Notes: a model not told the origin generated them from the letters alone. Shown: positions 45,260-54,801, counted from the stretch's first letter. The stretch: 64,000 bases of DNA from Silvanigrella aquatica (GCF_001907975.1 NZ_CP017834.1:248001-312000), one strand, 5' to 3'. Made by a program: numbers and translations.

Positions 45260-45333
45260 TGGCTGGGGAATTAGGAGTCGAACCTAAACATACGGAATCA
45301 GAAACCGGTGTCCTGCCATTAGACGATTCCCCA
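45260..45333 (-). tRNA. tRNA-Gln (anticodon CUG), weak anticodon stem
   Basis: 74 nt with CCA. Acceptor TGGGGAA/TTCCCCA, discriminator G, D stem GTCT/GGAC, T arm TTAGG-TTCGACT-CCTAA; the anticodon loop TTCTGAT equals that of E. coli tRNA-Gln(CUG). The anticodon stem reads CCGGT against TCCGT, with mismatches at both ends (27-43 and 31-39) and only three internal pairs. The variable region is four bases. Confidence 0.8.
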
Positions 45334-45348
45334 AAATAATAATTTGCA

Positions 45349-45377
45349 AATATATTCTAATGACTATAAAAAGACAA
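45349..45377 (-). promoter_or_regulatory. Promoter of tRNA-Gln
   Basis: On the minus strand TTGTCT, 17-nt spacer, TATATT; the -10 ends 15 bases before the tRNA. Confidence 0.65.
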
Positions 45378-45428
45378 GATTGCATGAGTTATTCTTGATG
45401 AGAATTTAAAAGTGTTGAAATTATAGTG

Positions 45429-46874
45429 TTATAATTTTTTAAGTAAGATATTTAATCTGTGATTTGCTTCACTTAAAGAATTTTTATAATTTGCTGAATT
45501 TAGTATACTCTGGGAATAATTTCCATTTTCTCCAAGCCATTTTCCTCCTACGCACATGTTATGAATAGCACCTGTAGTATCGCCCATGGCTAAATTCCTT
45601 GTTACATTATGTGCAGGCCACATTGAGGGATGATCTGTGTCCCAGACTGTAAAATTTGCTAGAGCCCCTTTTTCAAGAATCCCTGCTTTAAAATGATTAT
45701 GAAAACTTCCTGGTTGTGCTAAAATTTTATCTAGTAAAAAATCACTATTTGAAAACGAATTTTGTAATTTTTTTATTTCAACTCTTTTATTTGAAAATTC
45801 TTTTTTATTTTTTGATGACATATTTTTTATTATTTTTGTATTTATTTCAAATGTATTTAAAAGAGAGGGAAAACCAGAAACAAAGCGGAGTTCTTTTTGT
45901 AAATTCATAGAATCATTACTTGCAACACAATCTGTTGCAACAAACCAATTTATTTTATTTTTTTGCCAATCAATAATGTTTGCTGGTGATTGAAATATCA
46001 TTTGTGAGAAGGGGCAAAAAACAAGAGCACAGTTTTTATTTTTTAAGTACTTAAAATCTTTTTTATTTAAGTAAATTCCATGTACTAATAAATTTTTAAT
46101 TTTGCTTTTGAAAAGACCAAGGGAATGCAAATATTCTACAGGAGTTTTTTTAAATTTTTTATAAATTGTTTTTACTTCTTCATAGGATTGAGAAACATGA
46201 CAATGGATGGGAATGTTTAAGTTTTCAGAGCCGCTTTGAATTTTTTTCCATAATCCTTCACTGACGGTATCTGTTGCATGGGCACCAAAAGCGGCATATA
46301 TGCCTGCCTTTTGAAATGTAGGATGTGAATGAATTTCATAAGTTTGATCGAGCATTGATTGAAAGTAAGACGATCCAGGTCCTGTTATGTCTTGCAATGT
46401 CGGTGCCACAACGGCTGTCAGACCTACGTCATGGCATGCTTCAGCGACCTCGAAGCCATGATAATAATGATCCCAAATGAGACCATTGCCATTTAAAATA
46501 TTTTCATAGGCACCCATGCGTGCAAAAGCTCTGATATCATTTGCATTTAATAAAGATTCGCATTTAAAAAAAATATCTTCAATAAGATTTTTTGCTTTTG
46601 AATGATTGCTTAATATGGATCTAAAGAAATTCATTGCAATATGAGTATGGCAATTAATAAAGGCTGGGGTAATAAGTCGATCGCCAAAATCATGTATCTT
46701 TATTTTGTTTTTTTTCTTTTCATTTATGATTGACCCTTGGTAGGATTCTAATGTCAGCTTTGTTACATTTGTAATTTGATTTCCTGTAATTTCAAGAGAA
46801 CCAGGAAAGACAAGATATTGGGAGCCCTCTTTAAGGAGGATTTTTTTGGAAAAAATTTTTTCAATAAAATTCAC
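45429..46874 (-). CDS. Amidohydrolase (TRZ/ATZ, deaminase-like)
   Basis: 481 aa, metal-dependent TIM-barrel hydrolase. Metal ligands: NCHTHIA (HxH), IHCHVSQSYEE, LVHGIYL and Asp in ATDCVASNDSM. This is the pattern of the cytosine/guanine/S-adenosylhomocysteine deaminase and triazine hydrolase group. The C-terminal strand returns with NFTVWDTDHPSMWP. GTG at 46874 is chosen because GGAG precedes it by six bases; an ATG nine codons upstream lacks a site. The substrate, probably a deaminated heterocycle, is not identified. Divergent from an exported protein gene. Confidence 0.8.
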   Translation of the reverse strand: MNFIEKIFSKKILLKEGSQYLVFPGSLEITGNQITNVTKLTLESYQGSIINEKKKNKIKIHDFGDRLITPAFINCHTHIAMNFFRSILSNHSKAKNLIEDIFFKCESLLNANDIRAFARMGAYENILNGNGLIWDHYYHGFEVAEACHDVGLTAVVAPTLQDITGPGSSYFQSMLDQTYEIHSHPTFQKAGIYAAFGAHATDTVSEGLWKKIQSGSENLNIPIHCHVSQSYEEVKTIYKKFKKTPVEYLHSLGLFKSKIKNLLVHGIYLNKKDFKYLKNKNCALVFCPFSQMIFQSPANIIDWQKNKINWFVATDCVASNDSMNLQKELRFVSGFPSLLNTFEINTKIIKNMSSKNKKEFSNKRVEIKKLQNSFSNSDFLLDKILAQPGSFHNHFKAGILEKGALANFTVWDTDHPSMWPAHNVTRNLAMGDTTGAIHNMCVGGKWLGENGNYSQSILNSANYKNSLSEANHRLNILLKKL

Positions 46875-46928
46875 ATTAAACTCCAAAATGAAAATTTTCA
46901 TTCATATATTATGAGTACAAGAGATATT

Positions 46929-48512
46929 ATGAGGAAATTTATTTGTTATGCAATGTTTTTATATATTTTTCTTCTTCATTTAAATATTTTTTCTGAAGAA
47001 GCAGGATATATTTGGATGCCATTATCTTGGACTTTATCTTTTAATAAAGGAGTTTCTGACGAAAGTCAAATAAAATTTAATTCAATCAAATTATTATTTA
47101 GAGATACTAATAAAAAAAATGAAATTATTACTGATATGAAAATAAATAATAAAAAAATATTAAAAAACATTGTTCTTGGCAAAAATTTAAAAACAAAGAC
47201 ATTTTATACACAAAAATTAATGAAGTTTCCTCAGGGAAAATATGTGTTTGAAGGTGCTATTTTAGAGCGTGTCGATAATCAAGGAAATTTGTCAAGTGTA
47301 CAAATTAAAATAATTAATCCATTTAATAAAAATACTGACAAACATATTCAGTTTAATGTTGAATTAAATAAAATATCACCATTTCCCGCTATGGCAGTTG
47401 AAACTAACTTAGGAGTAAAAAACGGGATTATAAGTCAATTTTCTCATATAGATTTAATTGAAGATGAAATGATTTCAGTATCTGAAATATTGAATCAAAT
47501 GAAAAATATAAAAAAATTATTTTTAGAAAATAAAATAGGTTTTAATATTGCAAATGAAAAATTTCCTCCACTACAAATCATGGGGCTAAGTGTTAAAAAT
47601 AGTAAGTCAAACTTTTTGGGTTTATTAATTGATTTTCCTTGCAATATTAAAGGTAATTTAAAATATGTATGGGTAAATAAAAATGAAATTTTGCAGTATG
47701 TTTTTTTTAATAAATTAGAAAATAAAAAACAAGGGTGCAAAATTCATAAATATTTTCCTGAAAAATTTTATTTGCCAAATGGCAATTGGACGTTACAGTC
47801 AATGTCATTGAGTATAGCGAAAAATAAATATCGTGATTTCTACACATGGTCATTGATAAATAAGGAATTAGAAACCAAAAATTATTTTAAATTAAATGAC
47901 ATATTTTTTTCATATTTGAGTATAAAAGAAAGAGCTTTGTTGAAAAATATTGAGATAAAATTATCGGGAAATAAAGACCGATTTGGTATTTATTTCTTAG
48001 GGACTTCAGAAATAATAAAAGAAATAAATACAAATAAAAAGGAACAAATAAATTTTTATTTTAAAAGAAATTATGAAATTATTGATCTTAAAAAACAGTT
48101 TGGCTCTAAAAAAATATATAATGCTTATTCTGGTGAACTTATGAAAAAGGATCGCATTATAGGCGATATACAATTTAAGATTATTCTCCTTGGAAAAAAC
48201 AATGAAAAAAATCAAATATCTTTTTTTTCCGATCAATTAAAAAAATATGCAACCTTTGAATTAGCAAAATGTGTTACAAACCAGGAAATTATAGATCCTC
48301 TTTTAGTTTTAAATGGTCATATTATGATTCAAAATTATAAATCAAATACAAGAAAAATTGATGTTTCAAAAAAAGATTTTAAATTTATGAATGTTGATGG
48401 AATTTCTCAAATAAAAATTCTTGATTGTATGGAAGGTAAGCTGAAAGAATTTCAATTTTCTAAATCTTTTAATATTCCATTTCGTGCCAAGATTTTGTTT
48501 GAAAGCTATTAA
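46929..48512 (+). CDS. Exported beta-rich protein of unknown function
   Basis: 527 aa. Signal peptide MRKFICYAMFLYIFLLHLNI cleaved near FS-EE. The mature part opens EEAGYIWMPLSWTLSF and consists of alternating short beta strands with repeats of the kind LPNGNWTLQSMSLSI and FPQGKYVFEGAIL, suggesting internal duplication of beta-sandwich units. A few Cys could form disulfides. No catalytic motif seen. Start ATG 46929 has AAGAG upstream; longer in-frame starts overlap the divergent gene. The alpha/beta hydrolase gene follows eight bases later, so they are probably co-transcribed. Confidence 0.6.
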   Translation: MRKFICYAMFLYIFLLHLNIFSEEAGYIWMPLSWTLSFNKGVSDESQIKFNSIKLLFRDTNKKNEIITDMKINNKKILKNIVLGKNLKTKTFYTQKLMKFPQGKYVFEGAILERVDNQGNLSSVQIKIINPFNKNTDKHIQFNVELNKISPFPAMAVETNLGVKNGIISQFSHIDLIEDEMISVSEILNQMKNIKKLFLENKIGFNIANEKFPPLQIMGLSVKNSKSNFLGLLIDFPCNIKGNLKYVWVNKNEILQYVFFNKLENKKQGCKIHKYFPEKFYLPNGNWTLQSMSLSIAKNKYRDFYTWSLINKELETKNYFKLNDIFFSYLSIKERALLKNIEIKLSGNKDRFGIYFLGTSEIIKEINTNKKEQINFYFKRNYEIIDLKKQFGSKKIYNAYSGELMKKDRIIGDIQFKIILLGKNNEKNQISFFSDQLKKYATFELAKCVTNQEIIDPLLVLNGHIMIQNYKSNTRKIDVSKKDFKFMNVDGISQIKILDCMEGKLKEFQFSKSFNIPFRAKILFESY

Positions 48513-48520
48513 TATAAATT

Positions 48521-49354
48521 ATGTCCTACAATTTATTGTATTTTAAATATAAAAAATCTGAAAATATTAATAAATCCCATTATCCTATAGTGTTAATTCG
48601 TGGACTGGGACGCTCTATGAGTTTTTGGCTTTCTTTCGAAGCTGAACTTTTAAAATATTCCGACATCATACTTATTGATTTGTTAGGTACAGGTGGTAGT
48701 CAAAATAAAACAGGACGGTTTACCATCAAAAAATTTGCTGAAGACGTTTTATATACTTTGAAATATTGTCAAGTTTTTCATTTTCATTTAGCAGGAATTA
48801 GCTTGGGGGGTATGGTCGCTCTTGAAATGGCAAAATTAATGGATAAACAGGAATGGAAAGAACTCAAATTGCATTCAAATTGTATTATGTCCTCATCTTC
48901 AGGAGATATGGGACATAAACGTATATTTTTTATTCCTTTATTATTTCTTATTATATCTTTTTTTACTTCAATTTTAAAAGGATTTCCTAGTCATAAATTA
49001 TTTTCAAAATTTTTAGTCTCAAATAAAACTTTGGAAAATAATACAGATATAGTTAAACAATGGGATGAAATTTGGCAGAAGGAAGGCTTTTCTCATTTGT
49101 CATTTATTTTGCAGATATTTGCTGCAGCAAATTATAAATCAAAATTAAAAAATAGAAAAATAAATACGCCTTTTTTATTTTTAGTTTCTAAAGAAGACAA
49201 ATTGGTTCCATGGTTAAATTCAGTGTTACTTTGGGAAAAAATTCCTCAGGCTGAACTTCGTATTTTTAGAAACTTAGGTCATGATTTAACAACAGATGAT
49301 CCTGAATGTATTTCTAAAATAATATATGATTTTATGAAGAGAAACGAAATTTAG
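48521..49354 (+). CDS. Alpha/beta hydrolase
   Basis: 277 aa. The oxyanion strand VLIRGLGRSMSFWLS is followed by the nucleophile elbow LAGISLGGMVALEMA (Ser), acid Asp in SKEDKLVPW, and His in RNLGHDLTTDDP. This is the esterase/peptidase/lipase-like alpha/beta fold with a complete triad. A hydrophobic insertion (about 145-165) may be a lid or membrane contact. No ribosome site is obvious; translation may be coupled to the preceding gene. Substrate unknown. Confidence 0.8.
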   Translation: MSYNLLYFKYKKSENINKSHYPIVLIRGLGRSMSFWLSFEAELLKYSDIILIDLLGTGGSQNKTGRFTIKKFAEDVLYTLKYCQVFHFHLAGISLGGMVALEMAKLMDKQEWKELKLHSNCIMSSSSGDMGHKRIFFIPLLFLIISFFTSILKGFPSHKLFSKFLVSNKTLENNTDIVKQWDEIWQKEGFSHLSFILQIFAAANYKSKLKNRKINTPFLFLVSKEDKLVPWLNSVLLWEKIPQAELRIFRNLGHDLTTDDPECISKIIYDFMKRNEI

Positions 49355-49357
49355 ATC

Positions 49358-49675
49358 TTAATATGGATTAGGTTTATCGGCTTTATCGTGGAAGTGAATG
49401 GTGCCTCTATCGCCCCAATAAAAATCAGCTCCTAATGCGAGCTTTTGAAATACTTGAATAGCTTCTTTTTTGGATTCAAAATCAACATAAGCTTCTCTAT
49501 ATTCGCCAATATTTAAATTGATATATTTGATAATTACTCTGTATTTTCCATTGTGTAAAATCATAATATCGACCCAGTTTGCGCTAAATCCTGTGGCGTA
49601 TATATTATCTGCAAATAGGATTCCTAAAAACACACAAAATAATAGTAAAATTTTTTTTAAATTTTTCATGATCAT
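49358..49675 (-). CDS. Small exported protein
   Basis: 105 aa with a signal peptide ending near IYA-TGFSANW. The mature about 75 residues are compact, with aromatic residues and DFESKKEAIQVFQKLALGAD. Family not recognised. Tail-to-tail with the alpha/beta hydrolase gene (three bases apart). The ATG at 49675 or 49669 is possible; neither has a strong ribosome site. Confidence 0.6.
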   Translation of the reverse strand: MIMKNLKKILLLFCVFLGILFADNIYATGFSANWVDIMILHNGKYRVIIKYINLNIGEYREAYVDFESKKEAIQVFQKLALGADFYWGDRGTIHFHDKADKPNPY

Positions 49676-49838
49676 AAATTTGACCCAATAGACAATGAGT
49701 TTTTATTCCTGTTTATGTATCGGTAGATGAATTAAAAAAATGAGATTATAATTAAAAAAGTCATTGATTTAGCCATGTTGTATATGGGTATTGCATTCTT
49801 CTTTCTAGGCAAAAAAAATTAGCAAATGGTTTAACTTT

Positions 49839-49867
49839 GACAACCGTCATTGTGTTGGTTATAAATA
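49839..49867 (+). promoter_or_regulatory. Strong sigma70-type promoter of the outer-membrane barrel gene
   Basis: TTGACA (49839-49844), 17-nt spacer, TATAAA (49862-49867). This is the closest match to consensus in the window and lies 78 bases before the chosen ATG, so the longer frame from 49837 cannot be the translated one. Confidence 0.75.
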
Positions 49868-49944
49868 TTTTATTTTTTGAAAAAAATATTTATAATTATT
49901 ATTCACAGCTCTTAATTTTAACGGATAAAATTGTAGGTTTAATA

Positions 49945-50631
49945 ATGAAATTAATTAGATTAATAATTATATTACTATTGTTTTTGCATGTTTCAATGAA
50001 TGCGTTTTCTCAAAGTACTTTAAAGAGAAGTTCAATTGATATTCTATTTGGAGGAGGACCTACCACCTATTATTTTGATAATGGCTTAAATAACTCTAAC
50101 AAAGCAGCAAACGTTTTTGTTTTAGGTTTGTATTCATTAAGTCCATCAACAGTCGTCTCTCCTATTATTGGATTTGGATTAAACACAACAATCAATTTTG
50201 GAAGCTTTGATGTACCTCCTTCCGATTCTCAATTACAAATTAGAAATTTTATATTTCTATCTAGTTATTTTTTTGGCAGCCTTGGTCTTAAATTTAATCC
50301 AAGCCCTAAAATTTCTTTTTATACCCTTGGTAATGTGGGAGCGGCATATCAAAATAATGTCTCTGGAAAATTGTATGATGGTAATAATAATTATTTAGGA
50401 GATTTTTCTTATAATATTAACAAGCATTATTATTTTGGAGCTTCTCTCATTGCAATGTTCCGTATTTCTAATAACTTCAGCATTGGTACAGATTTTATTT
50501 ATAATAGACATATTATAAATAATTCAGATCTTACATATCAAAACAGTTCAAATTCATCAACTAAAGTTGACCAAAGTGGTAATAATTTTCATGAATTATC
50601 CGGAGATATTGTTATTCGTTTTAATTTTTAA
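49945..50631 (+). CDS. Small outer-membrane beta-barrel protein
   Basis: 228 aa. Signal peptide ending NAFSQ, then about eight amphipathic strands with Gly/Asn/Tyr turns (IDILFGGGPTTYYF, GFGLNTTINFGSF, FFGSLGLKFNPS, FYTLGNVGAAYQ, YYFGASLIAMFRIS) and a C-terminal Phe (VIRFNF), the signal for BAM insertion. Start ATG 49945 has TAGGT upstream and lies downstream of the promoter. An eight-strand OmpA/OmpX-like barrel is likely. A terminator follows. Confidence 0.8.
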   Translation: MKLIRLIIILLLFLHVSMNAFSQSTLKRSSIDILFGGGPTTYYFDNGLNNSNKAANVFVLGLYSLSPSTVVSPIIGFGLNTTINFGSFDVPPSDSQLQIRNFIFLSSYFFGSLGLKFNPSPKISFYTLGNVGAAYQNNVSGKLYDGNNNYLGDFSYNINKHYYFGASLIAMFRISNNFSIGTDFIYNRHIINNSDLTYQNSSNSSTKVDQSGNNFHELSGDIVIRFNF

Positions 50632-50655
50632 TTTGCTATTATTGAAAATTGAAAA

Positions 50656-50684
50656 AAAAGGAAGGTTATAACAACCTTCCTTTT
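50656..50684. terminator. Bidirectional terminator between the barrel gene and pnp
   Basis: AAAAGGAAGGTT / AACCTTCCTTTT, a 12-bp stem with a 5-nt loop, A-run and T-run on either side. Confidence 0.85.
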
Positions 50685-50727
50685 TATATTTTAAGCAATA
50701 GGGGAGCTATTAAATAAATAACTTTTA

Positions 50728-52848
50728 TTAAGCCCAAGGGCGTGCGCCTTCATTAGAAGGAGTTTTGCCTATGGCGTCTTTACGACTGAGTTTAATGCGT
50801 CCTGTGCGATCAAGTTCAATGACTTTAACCATGACTTCATCACCTTCTTTGACCACTTCTTCTGTCTTGTTGACGCGTGTGGCAGAAAGTTGTGAAATAT
50901 GAACAAGGCCTTCAACGCCAGGTTTAATTTCAACAAAGGCACCAAAATCTGCGGTTTTCTTGACAATACCAAGATAAATTTCACCAATTTCAGGATCTGT
51001 GGTGAGGTAATTAACCATGCGTTTTGCTTTTGCTGCAGAATTGCCATCTGTTGATGCGATGCTGACAATACCTTCGTCATTAACTTCTAACTTACAGCCT
51101 GTATCAGAAACAATTTTCTTGATATTTTTTCCGCCAGGACCAATTAAATCGCGCACTCTTTCGGGCTTGATTTTAATTTGTTCAATGCGTGGTGCCAATT
51201 GACTTAAATCGTTTGGACGTGAAATGGAACGTAACATTTTATCCAAGATAAGTGTGCGGCCTTCTTTTGCTTGTGCAAGAGCTTTTTCAAGAATTTCCAT
51301 GGAAATTCCAGAAATTTTAATATCCATTTGCATTGCGGTAATCCCATTTTTACCACCAGCAACTTTAAAATCCATATCGCCAAGATGATCTTCATCACCT
51401 AAAATGTCAGATAAAATTGCGAATTCTTTTCCTTCTAATATAAGACCCATAGCAATTCCTGCGATAGGCTCTTTTAAAGGAACACCGGCATCGAGCATAG
51501 ATAAGGTACCAGAACAAACTGATGCCATAGAGCTGGAGCCGTTACTTTCTGTGATTTCGGAGACTATACGAATGGAATAAGGAAAGCGATTTTTAGCTGG
51601 TAAAGTTGCTTTTAATGCGCGTTCTGCAAGATTTCCATGACCGACTTCGCGACGAGCTGGTGAGCCTAAGCGTTTTACTTCGCCCACAGAGTAGCCTGGC
51701 ATGTTGTAGTGAAGCATGAAAGTTTTTTCTTCTAAAACATTCATGATGGATTCGCTTCTTTGCGCATCATCGCTGGTGCCTAAAGTAACAACGCCGAGAG
51801 ATTGTGTTTCACCGCGTGTGAATAAAGCGGAACCATGTGTACGTTTTAAAACGGCAGTTTGGCATTCAATATTACGGATGTCTGATGTGGAACGTCCATC
51901 GACGCGGCGGTTGTCTTTAATAATGCTTTGACGCAAGGTTTTGTATTCTTGCATTTCAAAAAGGTAACTAAATGCTTTTGCAGATTCTGCATTGCCTTCT
52001 TCAACAAGCTCCGTTTTCGCTTCCACTTTAACAGTATCAATCGCTTTTTTACGTTCTGCTTTTGTCGCAATCGCATAAGCGTCACGCAAGGATTTCGCAT
52101 ATTTTTTAGCAAGAACAGATTTCATGCTTTCGTTATCAGGTGCTTCAGGAACAGTGCGTTTTTCTTTGCCGCATTTTTCACGAATTTCTTCTTGTAGTGC
52201 GCAAAGTTTTTTAATTTCTTTATGACCTAATTCAATGGCTTCAAGAATTTGTGCTTCAGTTAAGAAATTTGCCGCAGCTTCGACCATTAAAATGGCATCT
52301 TTTGTACCTGCAACAACAAGATCGAGGTCATGTTGAGGAAGCTCGCTCTCTACAGGATTAATGACAAATTTGCCGTCTTTAAATCCAACGCGCACGCCGG
52401 CAACAGGTCCTGCAAAGGGAATGTCAGAAATATGCAACGCACAGCTTGCGCCTAGAATAGCGAGTTGTGCTGGTGATATTTTGGGATCTAATGAAACTAC
52501 TTTAGCAATAATTTGTGTTTCTACTAAATAAGTTTCAGGAAAAAGAGGACGAATAGGGCGATCGATGAGACGGCTGGTAAGAATTTCACGATCGGAAGGT
52601 CTTGTTTCTCTTTTAATATATCCGCCAGGAATGCGTCCTGCAGAATAAAACTTTTCAATATAATCTACTGATAAAGGAAAAAAAGAAGCCGTTTGTTGGG
52701 CTTCTTTTGCAGCGGTTGCTGTAACGAGAACTTGAGTTCCTCCGCAAGTGACTAATACGGCGCCACCTGCTTGACGAGCAATACGACCTGTTTCGATAGT
52801 AATTTGCTCATCGCCAATCCGAATGGATTTTTCTATAATATTAAACAT
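50728..52848 (-). CDS. pnp: Polyribonucleotide nucleotidyltransferase (PNPase)
   Basis: Phosphorolytic 3'-5' exoribonuclease, 706 aa. Two RNase-PH-like domains (ITIETGRIARQAGGAVLV and the second with RTHGSALFTRGETQSLGVVT and SNGSSSMASVCSGTLSM), a central helical domain, then KH (RDLIGPGGKNIKKIV) and S1 (GAFVEIKPGVEGLVHISQLS). All parts are in the normal order and length. The ATG follows TTAAGGTTTTTTC. rpsO, which normally sits just upstream, is absent here. Leader hairpin noted separately. Confidence 0.97.
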   Translation of the reverse strand: MFNIIEKSIRIGDEQITIETGRIARQAGGAVLVTCGGTQVLVTATAAKEAQQTASFFPLSVDYIEKFYSAGRIPGGYIKRETRPSDREILTSRLIDRPIRPLFPETYLVETQIIAKVVSLDPKISPAQLAILGASCALHISDIPFAGPVAGVRVGFKDGKFVINPVESELPQHDLDLVVAGTKDAILMVEAAANFLTEAQILEAIELGHKEIKKLCALQEEIREKCGKEKRTVPEAPDNESMKSVLAKKYAKSLRDAYAIATKAERKKAIDTVKVEAKTELVEEGNAESAKAFSYLFEMQEYKTLRQSIIKDNRRVDGRSTSDIRNIECQTAVLKRTHGSALFTRGETQSLGVVTLGTSDDAQRSESIMNVLEEKTFMLHYNMPGYSVGEVKRLGSPARREVGHGNLAERALKATLPAKNRFPYSIRIVSEITESNGSSSMASVCSGTLSMLDAGVPLKEPIAGIAMGLILEGKEFAILSDILGDEDHLGDMDFKVAGGKNGITAMQMDIKISGISMEILEKALAQAKEGRTLILDKMLRSISRPNDLSQLAPRIEQIKIKPERVRDLIGPGGKNIKKIVSDTGCKLEVNDEGIVSIASTDGNSAAKAKRMVNYLTTDPEIGEIYLGIVKKTADFGAFVEIKPGVEGLVHISQLSATRVNKTEEVVKEGDEVMVKVIELDRTGRIKLSRKDAIGKTPSNEGARPWA

Positions 52849-52868
52849 GAAAAAACCTTAAAAAATCG

Positions 52869-52910
52869 AAATAACTCTAACAAAAAAATCGGGAATTTGA
52901 AGAGTTATTT
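52869..52910 (-). promoter_or_regulatory. Long hairpin in the pnp leader
   Basis: AAATAACTCT and AGAGTTATTT form a perfect 10-bp stem with a 22-nt loop, starting 20 bases before the pnp start codon. In enteric bacteria a pnp leader hairpin is cut by RNase III and mediates autoregulation; the same role here is inference. Confidence 0.4.
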
Positions 52911-53131
52911 ATTGTAGTTTATCCTCACGGCCAATCCGAGAGTCCCAACGCACCATGCGTCAGCTTAAGTGTGTCCCGTTTGTCGAGGAGTCATACTAAC
53001 AGATATTTCGCCTAATAAAAAGCATTTCCTGTAAATTTGGTTGAATCTAGATGCATTTGATGGTTTAACAACTCCGGCGTTTTTTGTCTTTTACGAATTA
53101 TAAAATAAATGATATTTTGGAGCTACTTCCT

Positions 53132-53785
53132 ATGACTCTCTACAAAGTTTTACATTATCCACATGTTCTTTTACGTAAAAAGGGAACGCCTGTAGAAAAT
53201 TTTACCGATTCCCTGCGCGAGTTTATCAAAAATTTTATTGCGACGATGTACGAATTTGACGGAGGTGGTTTGGCCGCTCCCCAAGTCGGTGTCTCAAAAA
53301 GAATTTTTGTCGTTGATTTTAAACCCGCCTTTGAAAGTGATAGCTTTGAACGTAAAGAAGGAGACTTCAAGGTTTATGACAAAGATCACAAAGAAATACC
53401 TGCCGTATTTCCAATGGTATTCATTAATCCTGAACTTGTTGAAATGTCTGAACCGATTAAAGTGAACTGGGAAGGCTGCTTGTCTTTTCCCAATGCCGAG
53501 TCACACAATACAAGCAGATTTTTAAATGTAGAAATTCATGCACAAAATGAAAATGGCGAAAAGTTTATCGTAAAATCATCACATCTTTATGCCAGTGTTT
53601 GTTTCCAACATGAGTACGATCATCTTGATGGGATTATGCTTGTCGATAGATGGAATAAAACTAGTTTTACTGAATCTGATGTCATTGCAGATATAAAAGA
53701 TTTCGAAAATGATCCTGCGGAAAGAAAAAGAATGAAAAAAATAAAAGTAACAGAGGCGAGTAAAATAAAATTCGACTTTTTGTGA
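53132..53785 (+). CDS. def: Peptide deformylase
   Basis: Removes the formyl group from nascent N-terminal fMet; iron/zinc enzyme. 217 aa. Motif 1 GGGLAAPQVG, motif 2 EGCLSFP (metal Cys), motif 3 HEYDHLDG (two metal His and catalytic Glu), all intact. An insertion of about 25 residues (ESDSFERKEGDFKVYDKDHK) sits between motifs 1 and 2. Start ATG 53132 has GGAG nine bases upstream; the longer frame to 53084 has none. The fmt gene usually next to it is not here. Confidence 0.94.
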   Translation: MTLYKVLHYPHVLLRKKGTPVENFTDSLREFIKNFIATMYEFDGGGLAAPQVGVSKRIFVVDFKPAFESDSFERKEGDFKVYDKDHKEIPAVFPMVFINPELVEMSEPIKVNWEGCLSFPNAESHNTSRFLNVEIHAQNENGEKFIVKSSHLYASVCFQHEYDHLDGIMLVDRWNKTSFTESDVIADIKDFENDPAERKRMKKIKVTEASKIKFDFL

Positions 53786-53854
53786 TATTTATTTAATTTT
53801 TTTATTTTAACTTTTATAAATTCATTTAATATTTATGCCAGTTAAGAGTTAAAA

Positions 53855-54801
53855 AGATCCAATTAAAAAAAGAACATGTACTTAAAAAGGCATGCAGAAA
53901 ATCGTCCGAAAACATGAACCATTAGTCCTTTTGTTGATCGAACTTTTGATGCAATTTGAATTCCGCTTGTTTCAATTAACCAGTTGAAAAGTATTTCTAT
54001 GGATTGCCTGATTGAACTAACAGATTTAGAATAAGCTTTTTCATCACTGGAAAGAGTTTTTTTACTTCTAGAAAGTTTTATCGGAGTATGCAAAACAGAA
54101 TTTTTCTTAGCTAATTGTTCTTTTGTAGATTGATCACAGTAAGCTCGATCAGCAAAGAGTTGAGAGTGTTTAAAATTCAAAAGTTCGTTCTTCATAGCGG
54201 TTAAGTCATGAGTTCCTGCTCGAGTTACTTTAAGTGAAGTGTGAGTCGCAAGTTTGTTATTTTGGAAAAGAGCAGTAAGGTGTAGTTTTAATCCAAAGTA
54301 AAATAAATTCTTGGAAGAGCAATACCCAACTGAAGAGATATCTTTGGCAGTATTACACTTGTGCGCACGAAAACCTTTAGCTAGCACAATAGGCAAAGAG
54401 TCAACAAGTATAAAAGACTGAGAGAGATTTGAACTTATTATTTTGTAAAAGAAAGTTAGAAAGTTCAGGAAAAAGTTGATTGAGGTTATTTAGTCTGAAT
54501 AAAAATCCTTCATATGAAGGTAAGTGTGGAAACCATTCAAAAAGAAAATTTTTTGTAAATTTATAAATGGATTTAACATTTTTAAATTCACTTAAAACTC
54601 CAAAGATATAAATAGTAACGGTTTCTTCATCGCGGAACAAGGGATTTGAGTTAGGACTTATTTTTAAAAAAGAGTGAGGAGAGAGTTGAGAAAAGAAGTT
54701 GCAGGTTGTAAGGTAAACGGTGATGAGTTGGTTCTGCCAATCCATTGGTAGCTCCTTTGTTCTTATTTTTTTTCGCAAAAATTATTTAACAAATTGGAGC
54801 T
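53855..54801. mobile_element. Decayed IS982-like insertion sequence
   Basis: About 950 bp containing one frameshifted transposase gene. Candidate terminal inverted repeats are AGATCCAATT at 53855-53864 and AGCTCCAATT (rc of 54792-54801), 9 of 10 bases identical. The length fits the IS982 family. No target duplication is evident. Borders are approximate. Confidence 0.5.
53863..54745 (-). pseudogene. IS982-family transposase, frameshifted
   Basis: The start at 54745 follows AAAGGAGCTACCA. The first frame gives MDWQNQLITVYLTTCNFFSQ and runs to a stop near 54401. The second, open from about 54430, reads SQSFILVDSLPIVLAKGFRA, then YCSSKNLFYFGLKLHL and LFADRAYCDQ, ending in FGRFSACLFKYMFFF, the IS982 catalytic layout with Asp in VDSLP, Asp in ADRAY and Glu in the SIEILFNW region. 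One extra base (+1) around 54425-54440 separates them. IS982 normally uses one frame, so this copy is probably inactive. Confidence 0.7.

Noticed and set aside
49837-49944. 36-residue N-terminal extension of the small barrel protein
   Set aside because: It would start upstream of the -35 box of the gene's own promoter; the ATG at 49945 gives a signal peptide and a ribosome site.
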